NCBI GenBank assembly: GCA_040508515.1
Contig: JBEVMS010000061.1
Coordinates: 1 to 9,676, forward strand
From: JBEVMS01 sp040508515
GTDB lineage: Bacteria > Pseudomonadota > Gammaproteobacteria > Xanthomonadales > Rhodanobacteraceae
Direction: 5' to 3'
Length of the DNA: 9,676 nucleotides
Shown here one piece after another: positions 1-6,196 of this stretch. The first letter of the stretch is position 1. Every line of letters starts with the position of its first letter. The notes beneath the pieces are model-generated. The model saw nothing but the letters and a program-made list of their open reading frames with translations, had not been told where the DNA came from and ran no database searches. The position numbers and the translations under genes are program-made.

Positions 1-100
1 CACCCTCGGCAATGATCCGCTCCAACATATCCGGAGCGTCAGTGGCGGGGCCGAGCGTAGCGACGATTTTGGTGCGGCGGGTGTGATTTGGGGTTGTCAT
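1..100 (-). CDS. pyk: Pyruvate kinase, N-terminal fragment (cut by window edge)
   Basis: Only the first 33 codons are in the window. They read MTTPNHTRRTKIVATLGPAT and continue DAPDMLERIIAEG. The stretch RRTKIVATLGPATD (residues 8-21) is the characteristic first strand and loop of pyruvate kinase, the cytoplasmic enzyme that converts phosphoenolpyruvate and ADP to pyruvate and ATP at the end of glycolysis. The ATG at 98-100 puts this motif at the usual distance from the N-terminus, and no other in-frame start is close by. No Shine-Dalgarno sequence is visible in front of the ATG, and an extended -10-like element ends 6 bases upstream, so the message may be leaderless. The nuclease gene lies upstream on the same strand, 175 bp away. 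Identity as pyruvate kinase is firm; which isozyme cannot be told from this fragment. Confidence 0.93.
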   Translation of the reverse strand, partial: MTTPNHTRRTKIVATLGPATDAPDMLERIIAEG

Positions 101-106
101 CGGGCG

Positions 107-115
107 AGCGTAGCA
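107..115 (-). promoter_or_regulatory. Possible extended -10 promoter element of pyk
   Basis: Read on the minus strand the sequence is TGC-TACGCT, which fits the extended -10 pattern TGnTAnnnT. At a 17-bp spacing upstream there is a weak -35-like TGGCAA (130-135). A start of transcription 6-7 bases downstream would fall on or next to the pyk ATG at 100. This is pattern matching only; the -35 match is poor. Confidence 0.35.
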
Positions 116-275
116 AGATGTTTTGCCGTTTGCCACGATCTAAATGTGTTGCATCGCAGCATGCGGACGCATGGATTTTGATCGCCGAACCGGCGCCGTC
201 GCCCACGTCACGGCTTGCCGTAACAACCAGACAACGGCCATCGCCGATAGCGCCATCCGTGGCGTGTCAGCGCGC

Positions 276-1154
276 TCAGGGCGCGGCGAGTGCTTCATTG
301 AGGAGTTCAGCCAAGCGCACACCGGCCTGTTGCAGGCGGGTCTGCACCACCGGCCAGGCCTTGGCTTGGTAGGCCGCGGACCAGGAGGCGTTGGGGTTCT
401 TGGGTAGATCGACGTAGGCCACGTCGTGCGCGAGCTTGTGCGATTCATTCGCCCAGGCGATCGACGCGGCGTCAACGTTTGACAGCAGACCCGCCGGCGC
501 CCAGGCGGCGCGCTCGGACGGCGTGATAGCGGCATTTAGCTTGCTCGCCGCCGCCGCGACCTGAGCGCGGTCGATCGAATAGTTGGGCCCCAATGGCAGG
601 CCCAGTTGCTGTTCGATGATACCGCTGTCCCACATCCGATGCAGGTTGGTGCCCTGGCCGAAGTAAACCTCTTGCACGGTGTTACCGCCCTTGTCGTCGT
701 GATCCTCCGCATGCAGCGGCTGATGCACGTCGCCGACGAAATGCACCAGCCACTTCAGCGCCAGCAAGCGCTCTTGCGGCGAGGCGGATCGATCGGCCAG
801 CTGCTTGGCGAACTGATCGATCTTGGCCACCACGCAATCACCGTCGTGACAATCGCGCGCGGCGACGTAGCCGGGCTCGTCCAAAGGAATGTCGACGTAA
901 TGCCAGGAGCCGGTCTTGGGAAACTGCTTGCGATTCTCGTCCGCCCAGGAGGCGATCTGATCGAGCCCCTCGTCGCCATCGAGCTTGAGCAGCGCACTGA
1001 CCTGAGCCATCGCGGCGGGGGTCAAATGCGCTTGCGCGATATCAGCGACGATCGCGTGCCCTTGCGGGCCCCACGCCATCGCCAAGGGCGCGGCAGCGGC
1101 CAGCAGCGCAGCGCAGGCAAACCGCACGGCACGACGGAGCGTAGTTGAGTACAT
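276..1154 (-). CDS. Secreted S1/P1-type zinc nuclease
   Basis: This is a 292-residue member of the S1/P1 nuclease family: trinuclear zinc enzymes that cleave single-stranded DNA and RNA and remove 3' phosphates from nucleotides. Residues 1-27 form a signal peptide (Arg-rich start, Ala/Leu core, cleavage after AMA), leaving Trp28 as the mature N-terminus, which in this family supplies its own amino group and carbonyl as zinc ligands. All nine expected ligand positions are present: Trp28, His33, Asp72, His85, His138, Asp142, His148, His172 and Asp176. Their spacings follow P1 nuclease closely. Hallmark motifs are HFVGDVHQPLH (138-148), KGGN (155-158) and HRMWD (172-176). The product should act in the periplasm or outside the cell, probably in scavenging nucleic acid phosphate (inferred). 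It sits between pyk (downstream, same strand) and gap (divergent). The Shine-Dalgarno sequence is weak (a GGA about 9 bases before the ATG). Confidence 0.93.
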   Translation of the reverse strand: MYSTTLRRAVRFACAALLAAAAPLAMAWGPQGHAIVADIAQAHLTPAAMAQVSALLKLDGDEGLDQIASWADENRKQFPKTGSWHYVDIPLDEPGYVAARDCHDGDCVVAKIDQFAKQLADRSASPQERLLALKWLVHFVGDVHQPLHAEDHDDKGGNTVQEVYFGQGTNLHRMWDSGIIEQQLGLPLGPNYSIDRAQVAAAASKLNAAITPSERAAWAPAGLLSNVDAASIAWANESHKLAHDVAYVDLPKNPNASWSAAYQAKAWPVVQTRLQQAGVRLAELLNEALAAP

Positions 1155-1292
1155 GAAAAAATTCCGATGAGGTGAGGACAGCCGCGAAGCTTGCCATATG
1201 TGGATGACATCCGCGCGACCTGTTCGTACCCAGCGAGCCGCACCGGCTTTCCGCTAAACTGAGGGTTCTTGCGGTACCCATCCCCACCCCTC

Positions 1293-1297
1293 GGAGG
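1293..1297 (+). promoter_or_regulatory. Ribosome binding site deciding the gap start
   Basis: GGAGG lies 10 bases before the ATG at 1308. The reading frame is open further upstream to a TTG at 1269, but that start would add 13 residues unlike any GAPDH and has no ribosome binding site. The ATG at 1308 is therefore chosen. Confidence 0.85.
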
Positions 1298-1307
1298 ACG
1301 CAGTCTT

Positions 1308-2321
1308 ATGGCCATCAAGGTCGCCATCAACGGTTACGGTCGCATCGGTCGCAATACCCTACGCGCGCTTTACGAAGCGCATCGCCATGACGAAATCCAG
1401 ATCGTCGCCATCAACGATCTTGGCAATGCCGAGACCAACGCCCACCTGACGCAATACGACACCGCGCACGGCAAGTTTCCCGGCCAGGTGTCGGTGGATG
1501 GCGGCGATCTGATCGTCAACGGCGATCGCATCAAGGTGTTCGCCGAGCGCGACCCGGCCAAGTTGCCGTGGGGCGAGCACGACGTGGACGTGGTGATGGA
1601 GTCGACCGGCTTCTTCACCTCCAAGGCCAAGGCCGGCGCGCATATCGCCGGCGGCGCAAAGAAGGTGATCATCTCCGCGCCAGCCGACAAGGACGTGGAC
1701 GGCACCTTCGTCTACGGCGTCAACCACGACAAGCTGACCGCCGCTCATCAGGTGATCTCCAACGCCTCGTGCACCACCAACTGCCTGGCGCCGCTGGCCA
1801 AGGTGTTGCACGAAAAGATCGGCATCGTGCACGGCTTGATGACCACCATCCATTCGTACACCAACGACCAGGTGCTGACCGACGTCTACCACTCGGACCT
1901 GCGTCGCGCGCGCTCGGCCACGCACAGCCAGATTCCGACCAAGACTGGCGCCGCCGCCGCGGTCGGCCTGGTGCTGCCGGAGTTGAACGGCAAGCTGGAC
2001 GGCTTCGCCATGCGCGTGCCGACAATCAACGTGTCAGTGGTCGATCTGACCTTCGTCGCCAAGCGCGCCACCAGCCCGCAGGAAATCGACGCGATCGTCA
2101 ACGAAGCGGCCAACGGCGCGCTCAAGGGCATCCTGGCAGTCAACACCCAGCCGCTGGTGTCGATCGACTTCAACCATGACCCGGCCTCCTCCACCTACGA
2201 CGCCACCCAGACGCGCGTGATGGAAGGCACCTTGGTCAAGGTGCTGTCCTGGTACGACAACGAGTGGGGCTTCTCCAACCGCATGTTGGATATGGCCAAG
2301 GCGCTGATGGCGGCCAAGTAA
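1308..2321 (+). CDS. gap: Glyceraldehyde-3-phosphate dehydrogenase, type I
   Basis: The 337-residue product has the normal length and full motif set of phosphorylating GAPDH, the cytoplasmic glycolytic enzyme that makes 1,3-bisphosphoglycerate with NAD+. The nucleotide-binding loop NGYGRIGR is at residues 8-15. Asp37 in AINDLGN is the acidic residue that usually favours NAD over NADP. The catalytic motif SNASCTTNCLAP places the nucleophile at Cys155, and the partner His182 is in TTIHSYTNDQ. The SNASCTTNC form and TTIHSYTNDQ favour GAPDH over erythrose-4-phosphate dehydrogenase. The gene is preceded by a strong Shine-Dalgarno sequence and followed by a strong terminator, so it is probably transcribed alone. 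The divergent neighbour is a nuclease, and pyk lies further left on the opposite strand. No pgk is in the window, although gap, pgk and pyk are often clustered in related bacteria. Confidence 0.97.
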   Translation: MAIKVAINGYGRIGRNTLRALYEAHRHDEIQIVAINDLGNAETNAHLTQYDTAHGKFPGQVSVDGGDLIVNGDRIKVFAERDPAKLPWGEHDVDVVMESTGFFTSKAKAGAHIAGGAKKVIISAPADKDVDGTFVYGVNHDKLTAAHQVISNASCTTNCLAPLAKVLHEKIGIVHGLMTTIHSYTNDQVLTDVYHSDLRRARSATHSQIPTKTGAAAAVGLVLPELNGKLDGFAMRVPTINVSVVDLTFVAKRATSPQEIDAIVNEAANGALKGILAVNTQPLVSIDFNHDPASSTYDATQTRVMEGTLVKVLSWYDNEWGFSNRMLDMAKALMAAK

Positions 2322-2344
2322 GCCATTACTGCTTGCCTGTTCGC

Positions 2345-2375
2345 AAAAAGCCCGCGTCGATGACGCGGGCTTTTT
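2345..2375 (+). terminator. Rho-independent terminator after gap, possibly bidirectional
   Basis: A perfect 9-bp GC-rich stem, GCCCGCGTC (2350-2358) and GACGCGGGC (2362-2370), with a 3-base loop GAT, is followed by T5 (2371-2375) and preceded by A5 (2345-2349). It begins 24 bases after the gap stop codon. Because of the A run it could also stop transcription arriving on the minus strand from tpx. Confidence 0.93.
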
Positions 2376-2532
2376 AATGCGTGAGCATTGGTGTGGGCGT
2401 AAATTTTACTGGTGCGCACTACCGCATCGACGGCGACCATACCGATACCGCATGAAACGAATGCGTCGGGCGCGGGCGAATCAAACGATCGTAACTAGCC
2501 TTCTTTACCGCCAAAGAAAACGCCACGCCAAG

Positions 2533-3033
2533 TTAGCGCAGCACCGCCAGCACGGCGTCGTAGTTCGGCTCGCTGGCGATTTCCTCGACCAGCTCGGCGT
2601 GCACCACCTTGTCGTGCTCGTCCAGCACCACCACCGCGCGCGCGGTCAGGCCAGCCAGCTTGCTGCTGCTGATCGCCACGCCGTAATGCTGCGGAAAATC
2701 GTGACCGCGGAAGGTCGACAAGGTCACCACGTGGTCGAGCCCCTCCGCGCCGCAGAAACGCGCCTGCGCGAACGGCAGATCGGCCGAGATGCACAACACC
2801 ACCGCGTTGTCGTACTGCCCGGCCTGCTCGTTGAAGCGGCGCACGGACGTGGCACAGGTCGGCGTGTCGATGCTGGGAAAGATATTGAGCACCTTGCGCT
2901 TGCCGGTGAAATCGGCCAACGCCACGTCGCTCAAATCCTTGCCCGTCAGCTTGAAGCCCGGCGCCTTGTCGCCCGGCTGCGGAAAGCGACCATCCACCGT
3001 CACCGGCTGGCCCTTGAGAGTGATCTGCGACAT
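2533..3033 (-). CDS. tpx: Thiol peroxidase, atypical 2-Cys peroxiredoxin
   Basis: The 166-residue product matches E. coli Tpx (168) in length and motifs. Tpx enzymes reduce hydrogen peroxide and especially alkyl and lipid hydroperoxides, using thioredoxin as electron donor. The peroxidatic cysteine is Cys60 in PSIDTPTCATSVRRFNE, and the resolving cysteine is Cys94 in ADLPFAQARFCGAEGLD. Cys81 in the preceding strand matches a third cysteine also found in the E. coli protein. The frame is open to an ATG at 3093, and another ATG lies at 3039. The start at 3033 is preferred because GAGG (3041-3044) lies 7 bases before it, whereas the ATG at 3039 is almost on top of that site. It follows fahA on the same strand after 167 bp without a visible terminator, so read-through is possible. 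No signal peptide is seen; cytoplasmic location is likely. Confidence 0.95.
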   Translation of the reverse strand: MSQITLKGQPVTVDGRFPQPGDKAPGFKLTGKDLSDVALADFTGKRKVLNIFPSIDTPTCATSVRRFNEQAGQYDNAVVLCISADLPFAQARFCGAEGLDHVVTLSTFRGHDFPQHYGVAISSSKLAGLTARAVVVLDEHDKVVHAELVEEIASEPNYDAVLAVLR

Positions 3034-3200
3034 CGGCATACCTCGATCAATGATGGAAAGCGCACACCTTAGAGCATGCTTCGGTGCCCCCACAAACCCG
3101 TCGGTAGGCGCCGTTCAGATCACTCGCCCATGAAGCGATCACCCGCACCGCAATCAGACCATCACGTTGCCTGGTGCCTAAGTTGAATTGATAAGCCCAC

Positions 3201-4184
3201 TCAGCGCCCCGACGCGATCTTTTGCTCGATCGCACCAAAGATCGAGGCGCCGGCGCCGTCAGTGATTTCGATCCGCACGCTGTCGCCGAACTTAAGAAAC
3301 GGCGTGCTGGGCTGGCCGTCGCTCAGGGTTTCCACCGTGCGCCGCTCGGCCAGACAAGACGCGCCCCGGCTGACATCCTGATTGGCGATCGTGCCTGAAC
3401 CGATGAGCGTGCCAGCGGTTAAGGGACGCGTCTTGGCCACGTGCGCGATCAGTTCGGCGAAGCTGAACTGCATATCCACGCCGCACTCGACCGCACCGAA
3501 CCAGGCGCCGTTGATCCAGGTGCGCATCGGCAGATGCAACTTCTCGCCACGCCAGGCGTCGCCCAATTCATCGGGCGTGACCAGCACCGGTGACAAAGCC
3601 GAACGCGGCTTGGACTGCAGAAAACCGAAACCCTTGGCCAGCTCGTCCGGAATCAGTCCGCGCAAGCTGACGTCGTTGACCAGGCCGATCAGCTGGATGT
3701 GCTCGGCCGCCTGCGCGGGCTTCACCGCCATCGGCACATCGTCGGTCACCACCAGCACTTCGGCTTCCAGGTCGATGCCGTAGCTCTCGTTGGGCACGAT
3801 CACCGCGTCGCGCGGGCCCAGGAACCCGGCGCTGGTGGCCTGGTACATCAGCGGATCGGTGTAGAAGCTCGCCGGCACCTCGGCGCCACGCGCGCGCCGC
3901 ACGCGCTCGACATGCGGCAGGTAGGCGCTGCCATCGACGAACTCGTAGGCGCGCGGCAACGGCGCGGCCAGCGCGGCAACATCCAGCGCGAACGCATCCT
4001 CGGCCTGCCCCGCATTGAGCGATTCGTACAAGGCGTTCAAGCGTGGCGCGAGGTTCGACCAATCGTCCAGCGCCGCCTGCAGCGTAGCGGCGATACCGCG
4101 GGCCTTGACCGCACGGGCCAGGCTGCGATCGACCACCACCAGCGTGCCGTCACGACCGCCTTCTTTGAGGGTTCCCAACTTCAT
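3201..4184 (-). CDS. fahA: Fumarylacetoacetase, short bacterial form
   Basis: This 327-residue protein belongs to the fumarylacetoacetate hydrolase family and should cleave fumarylacetoacetate to fumarate and acetoacetate, the last step of tyrosine and homogentisate breakdown. The FAH catalytic domain covers about residues 80-325. Likely metal ligands are Asp110 (FYTDPLMYQATSAGFLGP), Glu140 and Glu142 (GIDLEAE) and Asp171 (LVNDVSLR). Further family signatures are the Lys-rich segment KGFGFLQSKPRSALSP (184-199) and IGSGTIANQD (261-270). It is shorter than the roughly 420-residue animal enzyme, as is usual for many bacterial ones. The FAH fold includes enzymes with other substrates, but the position in an hpd-hmgA operon makes fumarylacetoacetate by far the best guess. 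The ATG at 4184 has AGGAG (4194-4198) 9 bases upstream and lies 26 bp after the lipoprotein stop codon, indicating cotranscription. Confidence 0.93.
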   Translation of the reverse strand: MKLGTLKEGGRDGTLVVVDRSLARAVKARGIAATLQAALDDWSNLAPRLNALYESLNAGQAEDAFALDVAALAAPLPRAYEFVDGSAYLPHVERVRRARGAEVPASFYTDPLMYQATSAGFLGPRDAVIVPNESYGIDLEAEVLVVTDDVPMAVKPAQAAEHIQLIGLVNDVSLRGLIPDELAKGFGFLQSKPRSALSPVLVTPDELGDAWRGEKLHLPMRTWINGAWFGAVECGVDMQFSFAELIAHVAKTRPLTAGTLIGSGTIANQDVSRGASCLAERRTVETLSDGQPSTPFLKFGDSVRIEITDGAGASIFGAIEQKIASGR

Positions 4185-4210
4185 ACTGCAAGACTCCTGA
4201 TTGCCGCGCT

Positions 4211-4819
4211 TTATCCGCAGCCTTCGACATAATCCACGTGCGGCGGCAAGCCGACGCGCCAGCCACGCACCTTGCCATCAGCGCCGACCTCGAACAACAG
4301 CGCCGCCGGTGTCGATGCCTCAGCGATGCGCAACGTGACCGCACCGGCCTCGTACTTGTGCGGTGATGCAGTGATGCGTCCGGCGTAGCGCTGCTCGATC
4401 GTCGTGCGCGCCATGCCGACCTGGCCACCGCCAGGCGCGATTTCCTGCGAGCTACGCACGTCGTAACGAACGAAGCGCCCGTGCTCAAGCATGAAACTCA
4501 CCGGCGCCGGCGAGGCGGACACGCTGGGCGTCCACACCGCGCAATCCGAACCGGCGGCGGCGCCGCCTTTGAGTTCACCGGCCCACGCGCGGCGAAAACT
4601 TGCCTCGTCCATGCCCAAGCGCAGCGCGCCGTAGCCGTCCCAGCGCGCCAACATCGGCGACGCGGTGCGGGTCGCGGACGCCGACACGGATGCGGTGGCG
4701 AGCGGCGTGCTGGATGCTGCGATCGGTGTGCCGTCGTGGGCGGCATCCTCTGGCGACGCCCGACACCCCAGCAGGCCCAGCAAGGCCATTCCGGCGCAGG
4801 CGACGCGCGCCCGGATCAC
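4211..4819 (-). CDS. Small lipoprotein in the homogentisate operon, function unknown
   Basis: I do not recognise a named family with certainty. Starting at a GTG (4817-4819) that overlaps the hmgA stop as GTGA, the product has 202 residues. The N-terminus MIRARVACAGMALLGLLGC is a lipoprotein signal peptide with lipobox LLGC, so Cys19 should be lipidated and the protein anchored in the cell envelope. Residues 21-56 form an Ala/Ser/Thr-rich linker. The rest holds what look like two related units: LRLGM, helix, Trp79, then SFMLEHGRFVRYDV (108-121); and GQVGM, helix, Tyr145, then LLFEVGADGKVRGWRVG (174-190). This pattern (GM, helix, then a hydrophobic strand ending in a turn) resembles the BamE/SmpA fold in outline only. 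Cys93 and Cys201 could form a disulfide. No Shine-Dalgarno sequence is evident, fitting translational coupling to hmgA. The frame is open upstream to 5365, but that part overlaps hmgA and is rejected. Confidence 0.8.
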   Translation of the reverse strand: MIRARVACAGMALLGLLGCRASPEDAAHDGTPIAASSTPLATASVSASATRTASPMLARWDGYGALRLGMDEASFRRAWAGELKGGAAAGSDCAVWTPSVSASPAPVSFMLEHGRFVRYDVRSSQEIAPGGGQVGMARTTIEQRYAGRITASPHKYEAGAVTLRIAEASTPAALLFEVGADGKVRGWRVGLPPHVDYVEGCG

Positions 4820-6114
4820 GGCGCGAAATGCTTCTGAATACCCTGCCAGCACTGGTAGTAATCGTGCTGCAATTGCGGCGCATCCAGCGCCTGGCGCGTG
4901 GGCCGGATCACCTTGCGCGTCTCGAACATGAAAGCCATGGTGCCGCTCAATTGATCCGGCTTGTCCAGCGAGGCGTTGGTCGCCTTCTCGAAACTGGCCG
5001 CATCCGGACCGTGCCCGCTCATGCAGTTGTGCAGGCTCATGCCGCCGGGCACGAAGCCACCGAGTTTGGCGTCGTAAGCGCCCTCGATCAGGCCCATGAA
5101 TTCGCTGGCCACGTTGCGATGGAAATACGGCGGCCGGAACGTGTGCTCGGCGACCAGCCAGCGCGGCGGAAAAATCGCGAAATCCATATTCGCGGTGCCG
5201 GGCGTGTCGCTGGGCGAGGTCAGCACGGTAAAGATCGACGGGTCCGGATGGTCCACGCTGATCGAGCCGATCGTGTTGAACAGGCGCAAGTCGTATTTGT
5301 ACGGCGCGTAATTGCCGTGCCAAGCCACCACATCCAGCGGCGAATGACCGATCGGGGCGCGCCACAACTCGCCCTGGAACTTGGCGATCAGCTCGAATTC
5401 GCCTTCGCGGTCTTCATACGCCGCCAGCGGAGTCAGGAAATCGCGCGGCAAGGCCAGGCTGTTGGCGCCGATCGGCCCCAGATCCGGCAGTCGCAGCGGC
5501 GCGCCGAAATTCTCCGCCACGTAACCGCGCGCCTCGGCGTCGAGCAGTTCGACCTGGAAGCGGATGCCGCGCGGGATCACCGCGATCTCCAGCGGCGCCA
5601 ATTCAAGCACGCCCAGTTCGCTGGCGATGCGCAAACGGCCCAATTGCGGCACGATCAGCAGCTCGCCGTCGGCGTCGTAGAAATAACGCCCCTGCATCGA
5701 GCGATTGGCCGTATAGACGTGGATACCCACGCCGTCGAGATGCTCTGGTCCGCCATTGCCGGCGACCGTGATCAACCCGTCGACGAAATCGGTCGGCTGG
5801 CTTGGCAACGGCAACGGGTCCCAACGCAACTGGTTGGGCGTTATCGGTGCCTCATGGAAGCGGTTGTGCAAGCGCGTTTGCACCAGCGGTGCGAATGGCT
5901 GATGCACCGCGGCCGGACGAATCCGATACAGCCAACTGCGCCGGTTGCTATGCCGCGGCGCGGTGAACGCGCTGCCTGAAAGCTGCTCGGTGTAAAGCCC
6001 GTGCGCCACCCGCTGCGGCGAGTTTTGCCCGCGCGGCAATACCCCGGGCAGCGCCTCGGTGGCGAATTCGTTGCCGAAACCGGATTGGTAGCCCGCCGCC
6101 TGCGTCACGCTCAT
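4816..6114 (-). CDS. hmgA: Homogentisate 1,2-dioxygenase
   Basis: The 432-residue product is a full-length homogentisate 1,2-dioxygenase, the cytoplasmic Fe(II) enzyme that opens the ring of homogentisate to give maleylacetoacetate. It begins with the typical YQSGFGNEFATEALPGVLP (residues 9-27) and contains NFGAPLRLPDLGPIGANSLA (202-221). The iron ligands are His332 and Glu338 in PYFHRNVASEFMG and His368 in CMSGHGPD. The separations of 6 and 36 residues match human HGD (335, 341, 371). His289 corresponds to the active-site His292 of the human enzyme. The ATG at 6112-6114 has GGGGA (6121-6125) 6 bases upstream. It lies 82 bp downstream of hpd, and its stop codon overlaps the GTG start of the lipoprotein gene. 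Loss of this enzyme in other bacteria causes pyomelanin formation from accumulated homogentisate. Confidence 0.97.
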   Translation of the reverse strand: MSVTQAAGYQSGFGNEFATEALPGVLPRGQNSPQRVAHGLYTEQLSGSAFTAPRHSNRRSWLYRIRPAAVHQPFAPLVQTRLHNRFHEAPITPNQLRWDPLPLPSQPTDFVDGLITVAGNGGPEHLDGVGIHVYTANRSMQGRYFYDADGELLIVPQLGRLRIASELGVLELAPLEIAVIPRGIRFQVELLDAEARGYVAENFGAPLRLPDLGPIGANSLALPRDFLTPLAAYEDREGEFELIAKFQGELWRAPIGHSPLDVVAWHGNYAPYKYDLRLFNTIGSISVDHPDPSIFTVLTSPSDTPGTANMDFAIFPPRWLVAEHTFRPPYFHRNVASEFMGLIEGAYDAKLGGFVPGGMSLHNCMSGHGPDAASFEKATNASLDKPDQLSGTMAFMFETRKVIRPTRQALDAPQLQHDYYQCWQGIQKHFAP

Positions 6115-6157
6115 TGCCGTTCCCCTTCAAAGACTGGTTCGATCATCACCTTGACGC

Positions 6158-6182
6158 GCCCACGCCAAACCTCGGCGCGGGC
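6158..6182 (-). other. Hairpin between hpd and hmgA
   Basis: Read on the minus strand, GCCCGCGCC (6174-6182) and GGCGTGGGC (6158-6166) pair over 9 positions with one G-U wobble and a 7-base loop. It starts 14 bases after the hpd stop and ends about 30 bases before the hmgA ribosome binding site. No T run follows, so it is not a standard terminator. It could protect the upstream message or lower expression of the downstream genes. GC-rich DNA makes such stems by chance fairly often. Confidence 0.4.
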
Positions 6183-6196
6183 TCATACCGAAGCGA

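Noticed and set aside
198..235. Small palindrome ACGGC-TT-GCCGT between the nuclease and pyk, considered as a terminator
   Set aside because: The stem is only 5 bp with a 2-base loop and no T run; too weak to support a call.
1232..1260. Candidate gap promoter with -10 TAAACT at 1255-1260
   Set aside because: No acceptable -35 at a normal distance, and the -10 matches only 4 of 6 bases.
1269..1307. TTG start giving a 13-residue longer GAPDH
   Set aside because: The extra residues are not GAPDH-like, and GGAGG at 1293-1297 clearly serves the ATG at 1308.
2501..2518. Inverted repeat TTCTTT-ACCGCC-AAAGAA downstream of tpx
   Set aside because: The stem is 6 bp and AT-rich with no T run on the tpx strand, so it is too weak to call a terminator. 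It could be a scrap of a dispersed repeat, but a single copy cannot show that.
3034..3093. Longer Tpx N-terminus from the ATG at 3093 or at 3039
   Set aside because: Tpx proteins begin close to the MSQITLKG segment, and the ribosome binding site at 3041-3044 is spaced for the ATG at 3033.
4820..5365. Open frame on the minus strand running from 5365 into the lipoprotein gene
   Set aside because: It lies in a different frame within hmgA, has the Arg/Ala/Gly-rich composition of a shadow, and hmgA is unmistakable there. Only the part after the GTG at 4819 has a signal peptide and real protein character.
4600..5979. Long plus-strand frame (459 codons) opposite hmgA
   Set aside because: Antisense to a clearly identified enzyme; its His/Arg/Gln-rich composition is typical of antisense frames in GC-rich genes, and it has no recognisable domain.
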